Notes: generated by a model not told the origin, from the letters alone. DNA of 64,000 nt from Apricaphanius iberus (GCA_028564705.1 JAPXFQ010000494.1:2728001-2792000), one strand, 5' to 3'. Counted from the first letter of the stretch, positions 1 through 12,188 are shown. Translations and numbers: made by a program.

Positions 1-246
1 ACTGGATCAGCAGTTCCTGAAACACTTAGACAAGCCTATGTGGTGTTAATTATACTTTTGAAACTGAAATGTATCTTCCCCATTCTGATGCTTTGTTTGA
101 ACTTCAGCATGATGTCTTCACCACATCTAGATGCCTGAATGCATTAATTTGAATCTAGTCATCCAATCCTGTGATATGCTGAACTGCTAATTGTGTTAAC
201 ACGCAAACAAAAATGTGTATCTAATGAAGTGGGTGGTGAGTATATA
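1..246 (-). mobile_element. Tc1-like transposon remnant (family II), 3' part cut by window edge
   Basis: The sequence resembles the non-coding-strand end of a very common fish Tc1-like element, including the stretch around the transposase start and the terminal part ending near 'gtgggtggtgagta'. It is decayed and carries no open frame. The same family appears again at about 24640-25085. Recognition is from memory of the consensus; the exact right boundary is approximate. Confidence 0.6.
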
Positions 247-425
247 TGTACCACAAGAATTACAAAATTGGTAAAGCAACTGGAAAAATTGAAATTGAGT
301 GGAAGTAGAAATGGACCAGATTGCAAGGATTTAACTGTGGTGTTTACTAGAAGAATCTAAAGGAACATAAAGGACTATTAAAGCAGCAGAAATAATGCAA
401 ATAGAAAATCATTTAGAGGACCTAC

Positions 426-560
426 CATCCAGTGAAAGCCAGTCGTGCTGAGAGGATGGCAGTGATGGAAGAGCCCGAGCCTTGTACTCGAACACCACAG
501 AACTGGAGATAATCTGATTACTTATGGCCACCTGTAGTGTCACCAGACCTGTATCATGAG
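426..560 (-). CDS. camta1: CAMTA1 exon: end of the IPT/TIG domain and following linker
   Basis: This internal coding exon of 135 bp was too short to stand out as a frame on its own. On the minus strand it follows a TTCAG acceptor at 563-561 and ends at G|GTAGGT (donor GT at 425-424). The translation begins AHDTGLVTLQVAISNQIISS, the second half of the immunoglobulin-like IPT/TIG fold of CAMTA proteins, and continues into the SVVFEYKARALPSLPSS and DWLSLD segment that precedes the coiled and ankyrin region. It enters with two bases and leaves with one, matching the one-base overhang of the exon at 1216-1342. The next downstream exon is beyond the left edge. Identity to vertebrate CAMTA1 is very high, so this is almost certainly functional coding sequence. 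Confidence 0.93.
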
Positions 561-1215
<655 letters not shown>

Positions 1216-1342
1216 CTGGGCAGTAGCAACGCAGTACCCCTGGCTGAATGAGAGAGGCTGGAACAGAGATCTGGTCAAACAAGCAACTGTAATTTGAGCT
1301 GGCCTCTTGCCATGGACCAGTTATCAGCACCTTCACTCCACC
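1216..1342 (-). CDS. camta1: CAMTA1 exon: start of the IPT/TIG domain
   Basis: This 127-bp exon follows a TTTTCAG acceptor (AG at 1344-1343) and ends at CCCAG|GTAACA (GT at 1215-1214). The translation begins GGVKVLITGPWQEASSNYSC and runs through FDQISVPASLIQPGVLRCYCP. This is the first beta strands of the IPT/TIG immunoglobulin-like domain, which in transcription factors supports non-specific DNA contact or dimerisation. It starts in phase 0, exactly matching the ...EWSYPE end of the large exon, and leaves one base for the exon at 426-560. Nearly every residue matches what I recall of mammalian CAMTA1. Confidence 0.95.
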
Positions 1343-2026
1343 CTGAAAACATAAGCAATGATTAAAAAGGTCTTACAAGCAGATATACTTTTTCAAAAAG
1401 TATTCACTGTTAACCTCGCAACTATGATATAACGATGTTAACTCATGTAGGCGATAACCTGATTTAATTAATCTCTGCTGCCATCATGTGGTTATCCTAT
1501 GATATTCTGTCCAAAAACACTACTAGCACTGACTTAAGGTGCTGTGATGCCATCCAGAGGCTTAATGGTAGCATTACACAGGTAACATTAAACCTTAAAA
1601 ATCATACGGACAAATGGAGTCCTCAAAAAAAGCTACTGGAGATCATATTTGTGTAAAAAACAAAACAAAACCGTCAACAAAAATAAATAAATAAATAAAA
1701 ATAACACAATTTAATAAAGACCACAGTATCATGTTATTAATATATTAGAAACATACACCTTTTTTTTTTTTTTAATCATCATTCACTTCATTTTTAGTAT
1801 GGCTGCTGGACAGGGATGAGATTTCATTAAGTCTTTTAAACTGAATTTTGGCAAAAGAGGTATGAGGTATTGTCTCCTAAAGTAAACCAAAGCTTTAGCT
1901 GTAAATGGGACATTATAATAGCCTCTTCTAGTCTGAGCAGCCCATGTCTTTGACTTCAGTTTGATGTGTTTTTCCATACGGGCAAAAAAAAAAAATAGGG
2001 AAGAAGCAAATAGTGCTATCACTCAC
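1343..2026. other. CAMTA1 intron
   Basis: 684-bp AT-rich intron with A-rich and T-rich runs (for example around 1680 and 1760). No gene, RNA or clear mobile element seen. Confidence 0.8.
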
Positions 2027-4329
2027 CTCAGGGTAGGACCACTCAGGGGAGTAGTCGGTGACCATAAAGAGGCGGCCTGTGGCCTGTAGCATCCCCAAAG
2101 CCCCCTGTGCAACCGCTGCAGAAACAACCTCTGCAACATTCATGTAGGACAACGATCCAGCTTCTCCAATGTTGCCTCCTGCTCCTGAACCTCCGCTTAG
2201 AGACTGAGGGCTACAGCAAGGCTGAAGGCAGAGCTCTGAAGTACTGTAGCCTGATCCCCTGGCTCCTCCATCCTCCTGGCCATGCCGGGGGGGCCCACCA
2301 GCTGTGTTCTGAGTGTCAGCACTGTGAGATGTGACTAGCTGGTGAGCATACAGTGCACCTCCAGCAGACATGGTGGTTCCACTACCATCCACTGAGATAA
2401 AGTCATTGATGAGGTCAGAGAACTGGTTACCAAAAGATATGTCAAAGTGGTCCAGACTGATCTCCATGCCAGTTCCACCTGCTCCTCCATTACTAGCTGC
2501 TCCACTAAGGCCTTGATGGGCTCCAACTGCATTGTATAGTCCTTGCACCATACTTGTGCCTTGGAGGAGGGGTTGTAGCTGCTGGCTGCGGTTGCTACCA
2601 TCACTGTTTCCATTATGCAGTGTTACACCTTCACCTGTAGCTCCTGTCCCTCCACTGCTACCATCTGAGGCCTGTTGCAGGTAGTGCTCTGATCTCCCTC
2701 CCTCTCTGTTTCCTGATCCACATGCTTGAATGTGATCACCTGGCTTGAGGAGGTTCTCACCTCCATTCTCTGTGGTTCCAGTCTGAGCTGAATTTACATT
2801 ACCTGGTTGCTCTAGACCAACGACCTCTTCATGCCCTGTTCCCAACCCTGGAAACGGCCCCTGGTACTGCAGCAGCTGGAGAGAACCCGTTTGGCCAGAC
2901 CCCTCCGTGGGTGAACCTCCATTACAATTGGCCCTGTGCTGCGTCTGGCTCTGGTGGTGATGATGAAGGTGGCCATTGCTACCAGGGGAGTCAGTTTTTA
3001 CTACTTGCAGTCCCATATAAGCTCCAGAGTCGTGGGAGTTGTGCTCCATCAGATGTGATTTCTGGCCCATGCTTGACCTGCCCTGCTGTGTCTGGTTGGT
3101 TTGAGAAGCCTCCTGAAGGAAGAAGCTGGGCGAACGATTCTGGTGTTGCATATGTGGACTAGGAATGGCTTGACCAAAGCTCACTGTGGTACCACTAGAA
3201 GTATATTCTTGCTTGGCATCAATTGCACTAAAATCCATCTGCTCCAAAGTAGTGCTGGGACTGAGCCCCCCTCCTGAAGGAAGCAGAGAGCCTGTTGGGG
3301 TTAGACTAAGGTTGCCCTGACCTGATCCAGCACCAGATGGAACCCCACCTCCACAGCTTACTACTCCCCCGACCTGGTAACCACTTTCTTTCATCTGTTG
3401 TTCAAATGATGTATCTTCTGTCTTGATATTTTTTACAAGAGCTGAGCTAAAGGGGTAGCTATTGTCTGACATGTTAGGAGAGCGCTGGAGACTCCCGTTG
3501 GTGCTACCGTTGCCACTGGAGGAAGATGATGTCGAAGATGAGTTGCCCTCTGTCTTCATTGCGCTGCCCCCGTAGGTCTGGCCCTGTTTGGGGTTGTTCA
3601 AGAAGCAGTCAGGATCAAAGTTCATATTTGTTTCTGGAATCTTGATGGTTCCAGTGTCAAGACTGCTTGTTAGCACCAGTTCTTCAGACACACCCGCTGT
3701 AGACAACATAGACATACTGTCCCCTGTAGTGGTAGTCCCAGGCTCCACTACTCCTCCTCCTCCTCCTCCTCCAGGGAAGGCAAATTTGTGTCGATCAGTG
3801 GTCATGGATAGCACCATTCCCTGTGAAGTAGCATCTGCACCCATCAGGTGAGCATTGGGACCCCCAGTTGGAGACATGCTATAGACAGGTTCCCCAGTGA
3901 CCTCAGACATGAAGACAGTCTGGGACAGGCCAGACATGACAGAAGGAACATGTGCCATCCCTGTCACCGCAGGGCTGTCGGCCATATCTGGATCGCTGTT
4001 GAGGCCGCTGCTGATGGACACCGGGGAGTTCTGTGTGGTGTCAGGGACCTCCACCTGGTTGGTGGATGACACTTCTGTGCTGTTTTGGTGCAGAAGGACA
4101 GGCTTGTGGACTTTGCCATTGCGTTTCTCCCTGGCACTGCCTCCTCCCCCTCCTCCTCCAGCGCTTTTTCCTCCACCGTGGGTACTGTGTTCTGTCTTCC
4201 CTTCCGACACATCATTGTTTTGTACCTCAGAGTGTGCAGTGCTGTAGCCCCCAGAACGGGGGTCCACTTTAGGGGAGATGATACGGTGTTTGGCGCTGTT
4301 GCATTTGTGGTGTACACTGCTGCCCGCAC
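2027..4329 (-). CDS. camta1: CAMTA1 large central exon (transactivation region)
   Basis: This 2303-bp exon encodes about 767 residues. It starts after the acceptor TATAG (AG at 4331-4330) and ends at CCTGAG|GTGAGT (GT at 2026-2025). The first residues, GSSVHHKCNSAKHRIISPKV, close the CG-1 DNA-binding region. EKRNGKVHKPVLLHQNSTEV and VEVPDTTQNSPVSISSGLNS follow, then a long Ser/Gly/Gln-rich stretch matching the transactivation region of CAMTA1. Conserved islands include ETNMNFDPDCFLNNPKQGQT, PSGGGLSPSTTLEQMDFSAI, DHFDISFGNQFSDLINDFIS and a C-terminal GRLFMVTDYSPEWSYPE. CAMTA1 is a nuclear calmodulin-responsive transcription activator. Compared with my memory of the human protein this copy is longer, through low-complexity insertions including two glycine runs near 4140-4165 and 3750-3776. 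CAMTA2 is less likely because the islands match CAMTA1. Confidence 0.95.
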
Positions 4330-7302
4330 CTATACAAACACAAAAAGAGCAAATATGATTCAAGATTTGATGAGATAAGGGAAGGTGAAAAAAAGTATAA
4401 GATTACAAAAATATTCCTGTTGATAACACAAACCCTTTCAATAAGAGTTATATGAGCAAAACAAAGATGGAGGGTTTTTGGTATTCATAGATTGGTTAAA
4501 GGTGTCTAGACTACACAACTAGGCTTTTTGTAGGTACTCTGGGTTTGAAGTGTAGATAACTCTTTGCATGATCTCCCTTCTTAAGAAACAAAAACTTAAT
4601 CTTTCAGTCAAATTTACTGAATTAAATTAAATTAAATTATTGTTATTACAGAGCAAACCCATTCAGTGTGTTTAAACAGTTCAATTAACAACAGTGTAAC
4701 TACATGTTATTTTTTTTCAGTGTTTTTCCTCAACTTGACACCCATGTGCTTTTGGTTTTTGGCTCTGGACTGTGTTTTTTCTCCTGTTAGCCATCAAGTT
4801 AAAATGAAACTGCCATTTTCCTGTTAGTGTTTGGGCCCTCCACAACCACAATACAGCAGCAAAACAAGTAAAACATCTGAAAACTATGAGACTCCCTAAA
4901 ATATAATTGAGAATATTGTTTGTTTTTATTTTATTTGAACATTTAGTGAAAGGAAAAATTTTTATAGAAAAAGGTGAAAAAGAAACAGCAATAACCACAG
5001 TGTTGAGAGTATTGTAAAGTGGATAAAAGCCAGTGTTTTAAGAGCCACCACACACAGATGTAACCCTGACATGGGCTGGACAAGTCACATTACTTCAGCT
5101 AAATTGTTTCTGAACCAGAGAGGCCAAAAGAATTTTCATAGGCTAAAAAAAGGACATTTACTGTAAGGTCCAGTTTGCATTTCATTTGGAAATCAAGGAA
5201 ATCAGAGTCTGGCAAAAAAATGGAGAGCAATGAATCTGTATAAGTTTTTAAAAAAAATCAAAATAAACCATGCTGTGTGTAGTTAAGTTATATAACATAC
5301 ATTAAGAGTTTCTAATTAAGTTAAGTAATCAATTAACTTTTTGATTATATTCTAATTTATCCAGAAGCTGTTGTACATTGTAAATATGGTAACACATACA
5401 ATTATACGATGTATTGCAATTCATATAAAATGATAACTCTGATTTTTAAAGATAGAAAAAATGCATATTATGTGTAAGTATCCACACATTTTTTTGAATA
5501 TGGCAACACAAAGTGAAATGTATGAAATACAATTCCATAATGCACATACTCCATTTTTTAATTTAAGGAAGCAAATATAAACATGACATTACTGCACAAG
5601 CTAATTTTTTTTTTCAAATTTACAGCTAGATTTGGAGGATGAAAACTTTGCTAAAGTAGCACACCATTTGGTAAAATACAGATGAAACTATGCATTTCAT
5701 TAACTGTTTATATTTTTTTCTAGTCAAAATGGGTATATTAATGAAAATATTTAAATACTTTTTGGTCAAATTCTGTGCTCCCATTCTGTAAGTTTTTAAC
5801 AACAGTCATTATAGTTTGCCATGCCAAAAGGAGAAGCAGCTGACTAAGCTGCTTTAGAAAGCACAACTGATACACAAAAATATAACCTGAGAACAGGTGC
5901 AAATTTAGTGTGAATTTTTTTAAGATTATTATTTTCCTTTTAAAAAGTTATTGAAATTTTTTGTGTCATATATGAGAGATATGAGACATTTACTACGTGA
6001 ACAATGTAGGGAAATGCATTTACTACAATACACTTGAAACCTAATTAATTATAAACTTGAAGAATTTAATTTAAACATTTCTTAGATCTTACAGTATTCA
6101 TTTTTTTTACCAATTTCGATTATCTGGTATTTATCTTTTTAACTAATGGTAATAGGGATGGGAATCTTACAACAAATCACGATTCGATTCCGATTCGTGG
6201 AGTGACGATTCGATTCAGAATCGATTCTCGATTCAGAACCGGTTCTCGATTCAGAACCAGTTCTCGATTCAGAATTGATTCACAATCAATACTATTAGTG
6301 AAAAAAAGGTGCCAATTTGTAGGGCTGAGACAATATGCTTTTCTCCCGATTCAATTTTTTTACGATTTTTTTGTAAGTGCCGATTAAAATTCAATTGAGA
6401 TTCTTGAATATTGTAGATTTTTAATTCACTATAGTATTGAAATTAAATTAAATTTTCTGAATGTTCTACTTCCCACATCTTAAAAAAAGGGAAGACCTTC
6501 TAAAGTAAACTGCTACATACTTAAATATATTTCATAATAGAGTGAACTTAAAAAAATGTTTCAAGCCTGGGCTGTATGTAATATATATATATATTTTTTT
6601 TTAAATCAATTTTTTGATTTAAAAAATCGATTCAAAATCGTTAAGCAAATAATCTACATTCTTATTTGAATCGACCCCCCCCCCCTTAATTGTAATGGTT
6701 AACATTTGACATCTTATAGACTTGCATGCTTTTTATGTGCTATAAAAAGACTGTATTAAATTGAACTACCGGTATAACAATAAACTGAATTGATAAACTG
6801 AAATCTAAGTAAACGCACAAAACTGACCAGTATCTCAGACTTGGTCCTGTAGGTTATGGGACAGGTCTGGCTTTTTAAGATTATAAAAATTCCAAAGAAT
6901 CTGAAAGAAATATGTTATCTAATTCCATTCCGTAAATGGGGTTGTAAAAAAATGAAAATAGCAGTGAGTTCTTGCTGAGATATTTTAACTATCATACTAC
7001 AAATTTTATGATCTAATAAAAAAACGTATTATTTGGCTCTTTATTTTAAGGCACAGGCAGAGCATGGTGAGATAAAAGACTGAATGTCCAAAATTTGCCT
7101 AAAATTTATAACAGTTGGGCTATTATGGATATGACCTCAAAACGGATAATCGTACTTAGAATGAATGGTGAGCTGACACAACACCTTGTTGTGAAAACCC
7201 TCTGTCACTTTGTCTAACCTGTCACACAAACAATTGCGTTTAGATGTTTTTGCAAATTATTTGATTTCATAAAGTGATACTGCCCCACCCGCTAGCCCTT
7301 AC
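4330..7302. other. CAMTA1 intron
   Basis: AT-rich intron between the CG-1 terminal exon and the large exon. Apart from the GATTC-rich repeat near 6150-6690 I see no gene or clear element. The small open frames here have no family resemblance. Confidence 0.75.
6150..6690. repeat. GATTCGATTC-rich degenerate repeat, probable non-autonomous transposon
   Basis: From about 6180 to 6290 the motif GATTC and its complement GAATC recur every 10-20 bases, including repeated 'ctcgattcagaac' units. Related 'aaatcgattcaaaatcg' sequence and a C tract occur near 6620-6685. The opening 'gggatgggaatc' resembles the start of interspersed fish repeats. There is no coding capacity and the boundaries are approximate. 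Confidence 0.55.
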
Positions 7303-7443
7303 CCAGGGTACCCGTGCAGAGGCAGTTGTGAGTCCGGGGAGGTGGCTTAGTTTGGTGGCTGTCCAGAATCTGTTGCACTAGCTGCTCCACTGAGAAGCCA
7401 GAGCTGCTGTTCCCATTGCTGCAAGTCCACTTGATGCCATGAA
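7303..7443 (-). CDS. camta1: CAMTA1 exon: C-terminal part of CG-1 region
   Basis: This 141-bp exon has acceptor CAG at 7446-7444 and donor G|GTAAGG at 7302-7301. It encodes HGIKWTCSNGNSSSGFSVEQ and LVQQILDSHQTK, then RTHNCLCTGTLG. This is the C-terminal part of the CG-1 region, directly before the SVHHKCNSAKHR segment of the next exon. It enters with two bases (completing Phe with the T carried from the exon at 15426-15579) and leaves one base, so the reading frame joins cleanly on both sides. The match to vertebrate CAMTA1 is almost complete. Confidence 0.95.
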
Positions 7444-9467
7444 CTGCCAGGAGAGAGGAGACAGAGACGTCAGCCAGCCCAACAGACCACCAGCCACGCC
7501 AACCTTCCACCCCCACCCACTGCCCCTGTCTGTTGTTATTCCCATCCTTCAGTGAGGACAACTCTTTAAGAGCACGCAATTGCAAAAGTAAGGAGAGAAA
7601 TTCAAATGTCTACTTTTCCTCAAGATGGACAAATTAAGGTATAATGCTTTGGTTAAATTTATTGAATCAATGTAACAAGATTAGAAATGCCTTAAATGTC
7701 CTTTTTTCAAAACATTTTGATACCGTTGTCGTGAGGAGGTTTATTTTGTTAACTTTCACTTCAGTCATGAGAAGCCTTACAGTTCTGGTAAGAAGTTTAA
7801 ATATACTCATGGGGATCAATGCTTTTAAGATTATGTCTGCAAGCATGTATTATACGGTTTTAGCACAAGAAGTCACAAGAATTTGGTGTATAGGTTAAAG
7901 TTCATTTTGAATTTTCTGTAATGTGCACAGGGTCAAAATTATGCATACAGGGTCAAATAGTTACCAACTCATATTTGGAATAATGTACCATAGACATTTA
8001 AACCTCAATCATATAATTTTTGTAGCTGTCAAGAAACATTTGTAATAATTGTGACTGGATTTTTCCCTGTTATTCTTGGTAGAACGTATTTAAATTGTCC
8101 TGTTTCATGGCACAGACCAACACTTTTTCAATAGGGCAGAAGTTGAGGCATTGCAGAAGGTTAATAATAACTTGGATTATGAATTAAAAATCTGTTTTAA
8201 TAGGTAATTATGCTCAATAACCTGCTTTTTTCTCCATATACCGAGTGTCTGGTTTTTAAAGATAGAAGTCCATGCCAAAAAAATGGACTCTAAGCCTGGT
8301 TGAATTTTAGGGGCCCAATTAGACAAGCCAAAAGTCTTCTGGGGAAAATGATCCAAAAATTGAGTTATTTGGCCAATACGATAAGATGTATCTTTAAAGA
8401 AACCAAGGTGAGGCTTTAAAACATTAATATTAGATACATTTTTACACAAGGTGGTTTTAGCATTGAAGGGATATTCAATGCCTAAGTGGAATTTTTTTTT
8501 GTTATAGTCACTGGACTTAAGTGACAAAAAGCATTTTGTGACCAGCCCTGTCAACATTTCCTGTGCTTAGGAGCTGTAACTGGTAACTGGTGAGGTCATC
8601 TGCTACTGTGGTTCTTCTGCTTCAAATTCTGTGTCTTGTAATGTTCAGATATGGTATTCCATATCACAACTATGAAAAGATGTGTCTTTAGAAAACTTAT
8701 GTGAGGTTTTCAAACCCTGGAAAAAGCTTCAAGTGCTTCACAAGGTAGATTTATTTCAGCATGTGTTCACATCTACATTATTCTTTACAATTCTTTACAA
8801 ATCCATTAATATATCAGACTCTGTTTTTTGAGCTGCTGCCTCTGTGATCAGTTCCTGAGCAGACTCTGGTTACCCTTACACATATCCACATCATCTTTTT
8901 CATTATATCAATAACTAATAATATTCACTAAATAAGTGATCCTGCCCACACTGGACTTGTAAGCTTATATTACTTGATGCTGGATTTTCATTCTAAGTCT
9001 GAGGACCTACAAGGCATAAAGCTTCCCACTTATATAATGTCACATCTTATTAAAATTATATGTCATGCATGTTGCCACAAGGTCTTTCAACTTTCAAAAA
9101 TCAGTGACTGAGTGCTTCAAGGGTTTAAGTCAAGGTGCGCTGAAAACAACTTTACAAAAAAATAGCTGCGAATGGAAAGTATGTTTTTACTGCTTGTTGT
9201 ATATGCCAACTAGTATGCAACTACATGCAGCTAGTTAAATATATTCCTCCTGTAGTTTTTGCGACACTATTTCAGAAATAGTCTTAGTGGTAACTATTTT
9301 TTAACTAGTTGCACCTTTGGCACAGTAGTACAACAAGGTTTCTGATATTTACTAAACAAGGTTAGTATGAGTGTAACTTTCTTGGGGAGAATTAATCAAA
9401 TGTTAGTGTAAATGTGTATATTGTTGCCTGCATAAATAACTTTGACTGTGTTTGTATTAGATTTAAA
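7444..9467. other. CAMTA1 intron, nothing recognised
   Basis: AT-rich sequence between the CG-1 exon and the Penelope-like insertion. Small open frames near 7644 and 8177 show no family features. Confidence 0.7.
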
Positions 9468-9481
9468 TAATCCAGAATAAA

Positions 9482-10531
9482 CCTGTGAATATTCTCATTC
9501 ATCCAGGTCATGGTTATCTCAAGGAAATTTCAATCGAACGCAACTGGACTTGGTAATTTGTCTCGGAAGACGTTCCACCTCTTATCCAAGAGGCTTCATC
9601 AGTTCATGCTCGCCGCTGACCAGGCTGGGACTGGTCCAAGTAACTGGTGTGGAGACTCAGCTATTTAACCTCTTGGAGGGCTTTTACAAGAATTATTATG
9701 TCATTGGATCCTTTGTGCTCCATGTCTTAACGATGGTCGTTGGCGTGCCGCCTATTGGTGGAGGTTAGGTTTCGGCTTCATTAATGCCCTATTGTGTTGT
9801 AACGACAGTCATTGGAGTCACAGTTGTTTCTGTTATTAGAGGCTAAGTTGTTGAGTCTCCTGGGGAGGGATGAAAGGACAGCATTGTAAATTGGAGATAA
9901 GTGATGTCTCAGGCCTCCTCCTCTGTTTAGCGATGGTTTCTCTACTTTTACATAGATGGCTTCTTTTACTCCTCTTTCAAACCATCTGTCCTCTCTGTCT
10001 AATATCTGGACATTGCTGTCCTCAAAGGAGTTGGCTTTGTCCTTGAGATGTAAATGAGCAGCAGAGTCCATGCCTGAGGAGTTTGCTCTCCTGTGTTGGG
10101 CCATGCGTTTGTACAGTGGTTGTTTGGTTTCACCAATGTAGAGGTCCTTGCATTCTTCATTGCATTGGATTGCATACACCAGGTTGCTTTTGTGTGCGTA
10201 TGGTGTTCTGTCCTTGGGATGTACTAGTCTCTGTCTGAGTGTGTTGCTGGGTTTGAAATACACAGGGATACTGTGTTTGTTAAAAATCCTCCTGAGTTTT
10301 TCAGAAATCCCAGACACATATGGAATGACTACATTGTTTCGTTTGTTTTCTTTTTCTTTTTCAACCACTTTGTTGGCTTTCCTTCTGGAACTAGCTGCAG
10401 TTTTCACAAAAGTCCAGTTGGGGTAACCACAAGTTGTGAGGGTGTCTCTCACGTGCTTGCGTTCTTCCACTTGGGCCTGTGAAGAACGTTCTTCCTCTTG
10501 GGCCTTGCGTTTGATTGAAATTTCCTTGAGA
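9482..10531 (-). mobile_element. 5'-truncated Penelope-like retroelement with target-site duplication
   Basis: An approximately 1.05-kb insertion in the CAMTA1 intron. It is flanked by identical 14-bp direct repeats, 'taatccagaataaa' at 9468-9481 and 10532-10545, a good target-site duplication. It carries the C-terminal coding part with a GIY-YIG endonuclease, followed by a 3' region known from many fish copies. The reverse transcriptase is missing. A 29-bp segment is repeated in inverted orientation at the two ends (9515-9543 and 10505-10533, one mismatch); the last two bases of the right copy overlap the start of the duplication, so the exact right boundary is uncertain by 2 bp. Inverted terminal pieces are a recurrent oddity of Penelope-like elements. 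The orientation is the same as CAMTA1. Confidence 0.85.
9781..10530 (-). pseudogene. Penelope-like element ORF fragment: linker and GIY-YIG endonuclease
   Basis: The frame is open from the truncated 5' border of the element to a stop at 9783-9781, about 249 codons. An internal GTG at 10470 is only a computational start. It contains the connector motif around SNTLRQRLVHPKDRTPYAHK, then the nuclease core LVYAIQCNEECKDLYIGETK followed by PLYKRMAQHRR. That supplies the YAI and YIG signatures and the conserved Arg downstream. The C-terminal part ends after YNAVLSSLPRRLNNL. In intact elements this domain nicks target DNA for the reverse transcriptase. Here the enzyme lacks its polymerase half, so this is a dead 5'-truncated copy, although the surviving frame is unbroken, which suggests a fairly recent insertion. 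Confidence 0.85.
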
Positions 10532-10545
10532 TAATCCAGAATAAA

Positions 10546-11671
10546 AGAAATTGCTTTTAATTAATCAAACTTGTTTGCTGAATTATCTTTTCAATCGAAA
10601 AAATGAGAAAACGTATTCACCTATTCCAATGAATTGCACAAAGCCAAACCTACCATCATGATGATATTAATATGTAAATGTCTCACTGGAGCTGTATGTC
10701 ACACTGCTTGGTTGTAATTCCACTCGTTACATTCCCTTGTCTCAGAGCTTGATGTCCTAGTACATTATCCTGCATGTGAGTGCTGATAAAACTGATAAAA
10801 AAGTTGACCTCAACTCAACCTCCAGCCCGATTTGGAGTTTTTTTCTTAAAACCTGTGAAGAGGAAAATCACCCAGTTACAGCCGCAGCACCAAGTGAGAA
10901 AGGTAGCCTTTGTTCAGGAATGTTCCCTGCCTCAGTCACACCTCAGTGGAACCTGCTAATACTTTCTGTTGCTCCTCTTGTCAAGCAGACATGATTTCTG
11001 ATGGGACAGATAGTGATTTTTAGTAGTCATAAAAGCATGGTAGGAAACACTACTGAAAGCTACAGTGCTCAGGCTCTCAACCGGAGAAAAATGTAATATT
11101 TCAGACCAGAAGCATATTTAGACTATCAGACAAAATCAAGCAAACGTTAATTTAAATCCGCTACACTTCAGCAGATATTTTGATTCAATATGAAAGAGAA
11201 AAATATATAAAGGGAGAGAGAGGTTTACAGCAACAGGAAAAAACGTTGAGAATTTGCTGTTTGCATTTGAGATAAAAGGGACAAGGGAATCGGCTAAAAG
11301 TGTATTACTGTGGGGTACTGTGGATTAAAGCTAAACATGGTTAAATTAAGAGTGAAAAGGGAGGGGAAAAAGATGACTGAAGACCGAGCTGGTGATCGAA
11401 CGTGAAAGCTTTAGATCTTCTCGTAGATTATAAACTGTCACCAACAGATGCTGCGATCAAGCCAAGATCAAACATTCCCCTGACAACTCATAGTTGTATG
11501 TTATAAAAACGTTATGAAGTAAGATTAATTTATGCTTTATTCCAGTCAGTGGTGTGAAAAAAATGACAGGGAGCAAACATGAAAGGAAAGTTTCATCTAA
11601 TTTCAATTTAATTGCTGCACAAATAATTGTTTGTGTCTGGAGATTTGACTAAACGGTGATGCTTCACTCAC
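10546..11671. other. CAMTA1 intron, nothing recognised
   Basis: Single-copy-looking AT-rich sequence between the Penelope-like element and the candidate alternative exon. No gene signal seen. Confidence 0.6.
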
Positions 11672-11969
11672 CATTAACCTTCTGACAGATGCAATGCAAA
11701 TTGTACAAATGAGTTGATGCTAAAATCACTAATAAAGACATAATGAGGATACCAGCATAATCAAAATGCTTCAGTACGTTCACAATGAAGCCAGTGAGAA
11801 TGCTGCAGGACAAAGGAGTGTCCTTTCTGCTAATCTGACTCTGACAGCATGACAGCGAGAGCATAGCACAACAAACTCTATCCACCAAGCGGGGCCATGC
11901 CTTTGTCTTAACAATCTCGTCTCCTCTCCTTCCTAATCGCTCACGCCAGATTGCTACAGTCCTCCTCAT
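11672..11969 (-). other. Candidate alternative first coding exon of CAMTA1
   Basis: An open frame starts at ATG 11969, directly preceded by an in-frame TAG. It runs 98 codons to AAT G|GTGAGTG, a strong splice donor (GT at 11671-11670). It leaves one base, which is the phase needed to join the CG-1 exon at 7443, where the junction codon would become Val. A full cAMP-response element and a GC-rich motif lie about 200 bp upstream. The encoded peptide begins MRRTVAIWRERLGRRGDEIV, then has a fairly hydrophobic segment ending near ILIMSLLVILASTHL. I recognise no domain. Phase agreement has a one-in-three chance of being accidental, so this is a hypothesis only. Confidence 0.3.
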
Positions 11970-12167
11970 CTAGACGAGTGTCACCCCTGAAGGCTCCGGG
12001 TGGCTGATGTACAGTTACCCCTGTGTCTGCCTGTCTGCTCTTCTCACCGACTGTTTAATTCCAAAGCAGACACCACAGGAGTCAGCGGACTAGGTTAAAT
12101 CCAAGGCAGAACCAGCGGAGAAACCAAGCAACAACAGATTCAGATGATCGTTCCAGATGACTGCATG

Positions 12168-12188
12168 TGACGTCATAAAAATGGCGGC
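12168..12188. promoter_or_regulatory. Perfect CRE (TGACGTCA) next to an ATGGCGGC motif: possible promoter
   Basis: The palindromic CREB/ATF site TGACGTCA lies at 12168-12175. Six bases on is ATGGCGGC (12181-12188), part of the AANATGGCGGC element bound by YY1 and often placed at start codons of housekeeping genes. Both sit in a locally GC-richer, CpG-containing patch inside an AT-rich intron. Minus-strand transcription would run into the candidate exon at 11969. In the plus direction the ATG opens only a 17-codon frame. Whether it is active cannot be told from sequence. Confidence 0.35.

Noticed and set aside
3848..4378. Several plus-strand frames of 70-120 codons
   Set aside because: Antisense shadows of the CAMTA1 large exon.
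9550..9768. Plus-strand 72-codon frame
   Set aside because: Lies antisense in the 3' region of the Penelope-like element; no features.
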